DNA of 6,562 nucleotides from Candidatus Methanomethylophilaceae archaeon. GTDB lineage: Archaea > Thermoplasmatota > Thermoplasmata > Methanomassiliicoccales > Methanomethylophilaceae. The position numbers were made by a program, and so were the translations under genes. The notes under the pieces are model-generated. The model saw only the letters and a list, made by a program, of their open reading frames with translations, ran no database searches and was not told where the DNA came from. Location: positions 1-6,562 of the forward strand of contig JAEDJU010000074.1 of the NCBI GenBank assembly GCA_016296195.1, written 5' to 3'. Shown here in pieces: positions 5,451 through 6,562 of this stretch (positions within the stretch are counted from its first letter, which is position 1; each line of letters starts with the position of its first letter).

Positions 5451-6032
5451 AAGGTGAAATGGAGCAGAACGTACAGATGGATAGAATTCAGTGTGTCCGA
5501 CTACCTGATGGACGCACCCGAGAGCGTGATGGAATCCCTCTCGAGGACCATATACACGAAGATCAGGGACACCGAGGAGACCTTCTACCCCGAGGATGTG
5601 TGCGAATGGATCACATCCAAGGAGTTCAGGAAGGCGAAGCAGCCCATGTACATCAGCCGCTGCAGGGGATTGAGTCTCAGCACCCAAGGTGAGTTCAGGG
5701 ACCTCAACGATTCCTACGGCAGACTGGTGGACCAGGGTCTGGTGGAGTACGACCCCGAGATCTATCTGGGATGGGGGCCGAGGACATCTTCCAGGTTCGC
5801 CGGGGCATCCAGTGTCCTGATGAAGGTGGTCAACATGTCCCACGCCCTGGACTCGGAGAATGTTCCCGAGGAGGTCCTAGACTACTGCATGTACGCCCAC
5901 CTGAGCCATATCGGGATGGGATTGATGGCGGATGGTCCGCAGAGACGGCTCCTCTTCAACAAGGAGCTGAACAGGTTCCCCGGAAGGGCCCATGCGTTGT
6001 ACACGATGGAGCAGCTGGGGATCAAGGCCTGA
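5451..6032 (+). CDS. 3' exon of intron-split SprT/YgjP-like protein, degenerate metal site
   Basis: Codes for the last 193 residues of the split protein (KVKWSRTYRWIEF to QLGIKA), giving 227 residues after splicing. The frame is open upstream into the intron as well, so an unspliced annotation would wrongly start inside the intron; no good start exists at the exon edge. The C-terminal part resembles the SprT/YgjP (DUF45-like) metallopeptidase fold: GWGPRTSSRFAGASSVLM, then LDSENVPEEVLDYCMYAHLSHIGMG. In relatives the last block reads YxxHELxH; here it is YAHLSHI, so the first His and the Glu of HExxH are Ala and His, and peptidase activity is unlikely. Family placement is from motif memory and is moderate. 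Function unknown. Confidence 0.75.
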   Translation, partial: KVKWSRTYRWIEFSVSDYLMDAPESVMESLSRTIYTKIRDTEETFYPEDVCEWITSKEFRKAKQPMYISRCRGLSLSTQGEFRDLNDSYGRLVDQGLVEYDPEIYLGWGPRTSSRFAGASSVLMKVVNMSHALDSENVPEEVLDYCMYAHLSHIGMGLMADGPQRRLLFNKELNRFPGRAHALYTMEQLGIKA

Positions 6033-6079
6033 GGTCCGTATGGACCCGGGCATGACGACAAACCAAGGAATCCGGGATC

Positions 6080-6114
6080 GGGGAGGCCGTGGACGGCCAT
6101 CCTCCTCCCGTCTT
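6080..6114 (+). terminator. Hairpin terminator candidate after the split gene
   Basis: GGGGAGGCCG (6080-6089) pairs with CGGCC-A-TCCTC (6094-6104) around a TGGA loop, with one bulged A and one G-U pair. A pyrimidine-rich CTCCCGTCTT follows. It lies 47 bases after the TGA of the split gene. It lacks a true T run, so it may be a 3' end structure rather than a strong terminator. Confidence 0.4.
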
Positions 6115-6380
6115 AGGCATAACGGGGATGGGGGTGTCCCCGGAACGCTAACAAACCCTTTCACGGTACGACGATGACGTCGCTCTCGGGGTTCTGACTT
6201 ACGCCCGGGGTATGTGTCGGACCCAACGTTGGCCTCCGGTCATCGCTGCGACGACACGTCGCTAACTCCCGCAGGAGCCCCAAATGAATGGGAAATGGGT
6301 CACTGTACGCCGTACCGTGCACATGACGTTCACTTATCGCGCCCCTTCGCCGGTGCGGCGGTATCGTCATTCCATGCCGG
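6115..6380. other. Intergenic stretch with several dyads, no supported gene
   Basis: No reading frame here looks like a protein gene. What can be seen: an inverted repeat CGGGGA/TCCCCG (6123-6128 with 6137-6142), two similar dyads CGACG-ATGA-CGTCG (6169-6182) and GCGACG-ACA-CGTCGC (6248-6262), and a ten-base palindrome CCAACGTTGG (6223-6232). A structured RNA or a regulatory region is possible; no known RNA family is recognised. Confidence 0.4.
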
Positions 6381-6388
6381 TTATATAA
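6381..6388 (+). promoter_or_regulatory. Strong TATA box upstream of an AT-rich leader region
   Basis: TTATATAA is the best TATA match in the window. It predicts a transcript starting near 6411. The only ORF there is 18 codons (6415-6471, MRIICRNYRMMMSISCIS), almost leaderless, which may be a small protein, a leader, or nothing; the transcript would otherwise run into the Rrf2 gene as a roughly 100-base leader. Confidence 0.5.
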
Positions 6389-6419
6389 GATGGATTGAGG
6401 TCCTCCATATCATAATGAG

Positions 6420-6439
6420 GATAATCTGTCGCAATTATC
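6420..6439. promoter_or_regulatory. GATAAT-N8-ATTATC dyad, operator candidate for the Rrf2 gene
   Basis: A perfect inverted repeat with six-base arms and an eight-base spacer, 42-61 bases upstream of the Rrf2 TATA box. Rrf2 regulators bind dyads as dimers and often control their own genes, so an autoregulatory site is plausible. This is inference from position and symmetry. Confidence 0.4.
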
Positions 6440-6480
6440 GTATGATGATGTCAATTTCCTGTATTTCATAGTAGCCAATA

Positions 6481-6486
6481 TTATAA
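6481..6486 (+). promoter_or_regulatory. TATA box of the Rrf2-family gene
   Basis: TTATAA, preceded by CCAATA, is centred 26.5 bases before the GTG at 6510. This supports the GTG as a leaderless start. Confidence 0.6.
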
Positions 6487-6509
6487 TCTCGAACGGCCTT
6501 CCGTCCTAC

Positions 6510-6562
6510 GTGCAGTTCTCAACCAAAACCCGTTACGCCCTTCGTATGCTGGTCGATCTGGC
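6510..6562 (+). CDS. Rrf2-family transcriptional regulator, N-terminus (partial at right edge)
   Basis: Only 17 codons are visible, reading (M)QFSTKTRYALRMLVDL from a GTG start. The pattern FSTKxRYALRxLxxLA is the conserved first helix of the Rrf2/IscR/BadM winged-helix family, dimeric regulators that often sense redox state or Fe-S clusters through three cysteines. Those cysteines lie beyond the edge, so cluster binding cannot be judged. The GTG is chosen because a TATA box lies 26.5 bases upstream and no Shine-Dalgarno site is present. Confidence 0.85.
   Translation, partial: MQFSTKTRYALRMLVDL

Noticed and set aside
6170..6310. Possible tRNA or CRISPR-like element in the intergenic stretch
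   Set aside because: GGTTC occurs but no acceptor, anticodon or T-arm set can be folded, and no regularly spaced repeats are present.
6161..6471. Candidate ORFs at 6161-6370 (minus) and 6214-6471 (plus)
   Set aside because: They have no supported start signals and their composition is shadow-like; only the last 18 codons of the plus-strand frame coincide with a promoter.

Overview
The window reads as a GC-rich archaeal chromosome segment. The signs are an archaeal-type ATP-dependent DNA ligase, a Hef/FANCM-type helicase, and TATA boxes whose centres lie about 27 bases upstream of several start codons, which is the leaderless promoter geometry of archaea. A methanogen of the Thermoplasmatota (Methanomassiliicoccales-like) is my best guess from gene content and base composition; this is inference, as no phylogenetic marker is complete here.

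Layout. Positions 1-3147 carry four genes on the minus strand: the N-terminal part of a DNA ligase (cut by the left edge), a nuclease-less Hef-like helicase, a HesB/IscA-type Fe-S protein, and a carboxymuconolactone decarboxylase (AhpD-like) protein. A divergent promoter region with a perfect 6-1-6 dyad lies at 3148-3273. To the right, on the plus strand, a gene for a SprT/YgjP-like protein is split by a group II intron (3376-5450). After its 3' exon comes a roughly 480-base intergenic stretch with several dyads, a strong TATA box and an AT-rich tract. An Rrf2-family regulator begins at 6510 and runs off the right edge.

The main discovery is the intron. Its 5' end is GTGTG, domain V is a textbook 34-mer with AGC triad, GAAA tetraloop and CG bulge, and domain VI has a bulged A seven bases from the 3' end. 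EBS1 and EBS2 can be matched to the 5' exon. Removing 3376-5450 joins two reading frames exactly, at a codon boundary, into one protein of about 227 residues. The intron's maturase keeps its N-terminal RT domain and domain X but has lost the catalytic aspartates of the reverse transcriptase (YADD is YADM; the motif A Asp is gone) and has no HNH endonuclease. Its stop codon lies inside the domain V tetraloop. This looks like an intron that can still splice but can no longer retrotranspose by itself, held in a host gene that needs splicing to be expressed.

How the genes fit together. The helicase and ligase are co-directional, 39 bases apart, and probably form a DNA repair pair. The Fe-S carrier, the AhpD-like protein and the Rrf2 regulator all fit redox or Fe-S homeostasis but are separate transcription units. 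The split gene may be preceded by an arginine-rich 14-codon leader ORF that ends in an ATGA overlap with one of its start codons.
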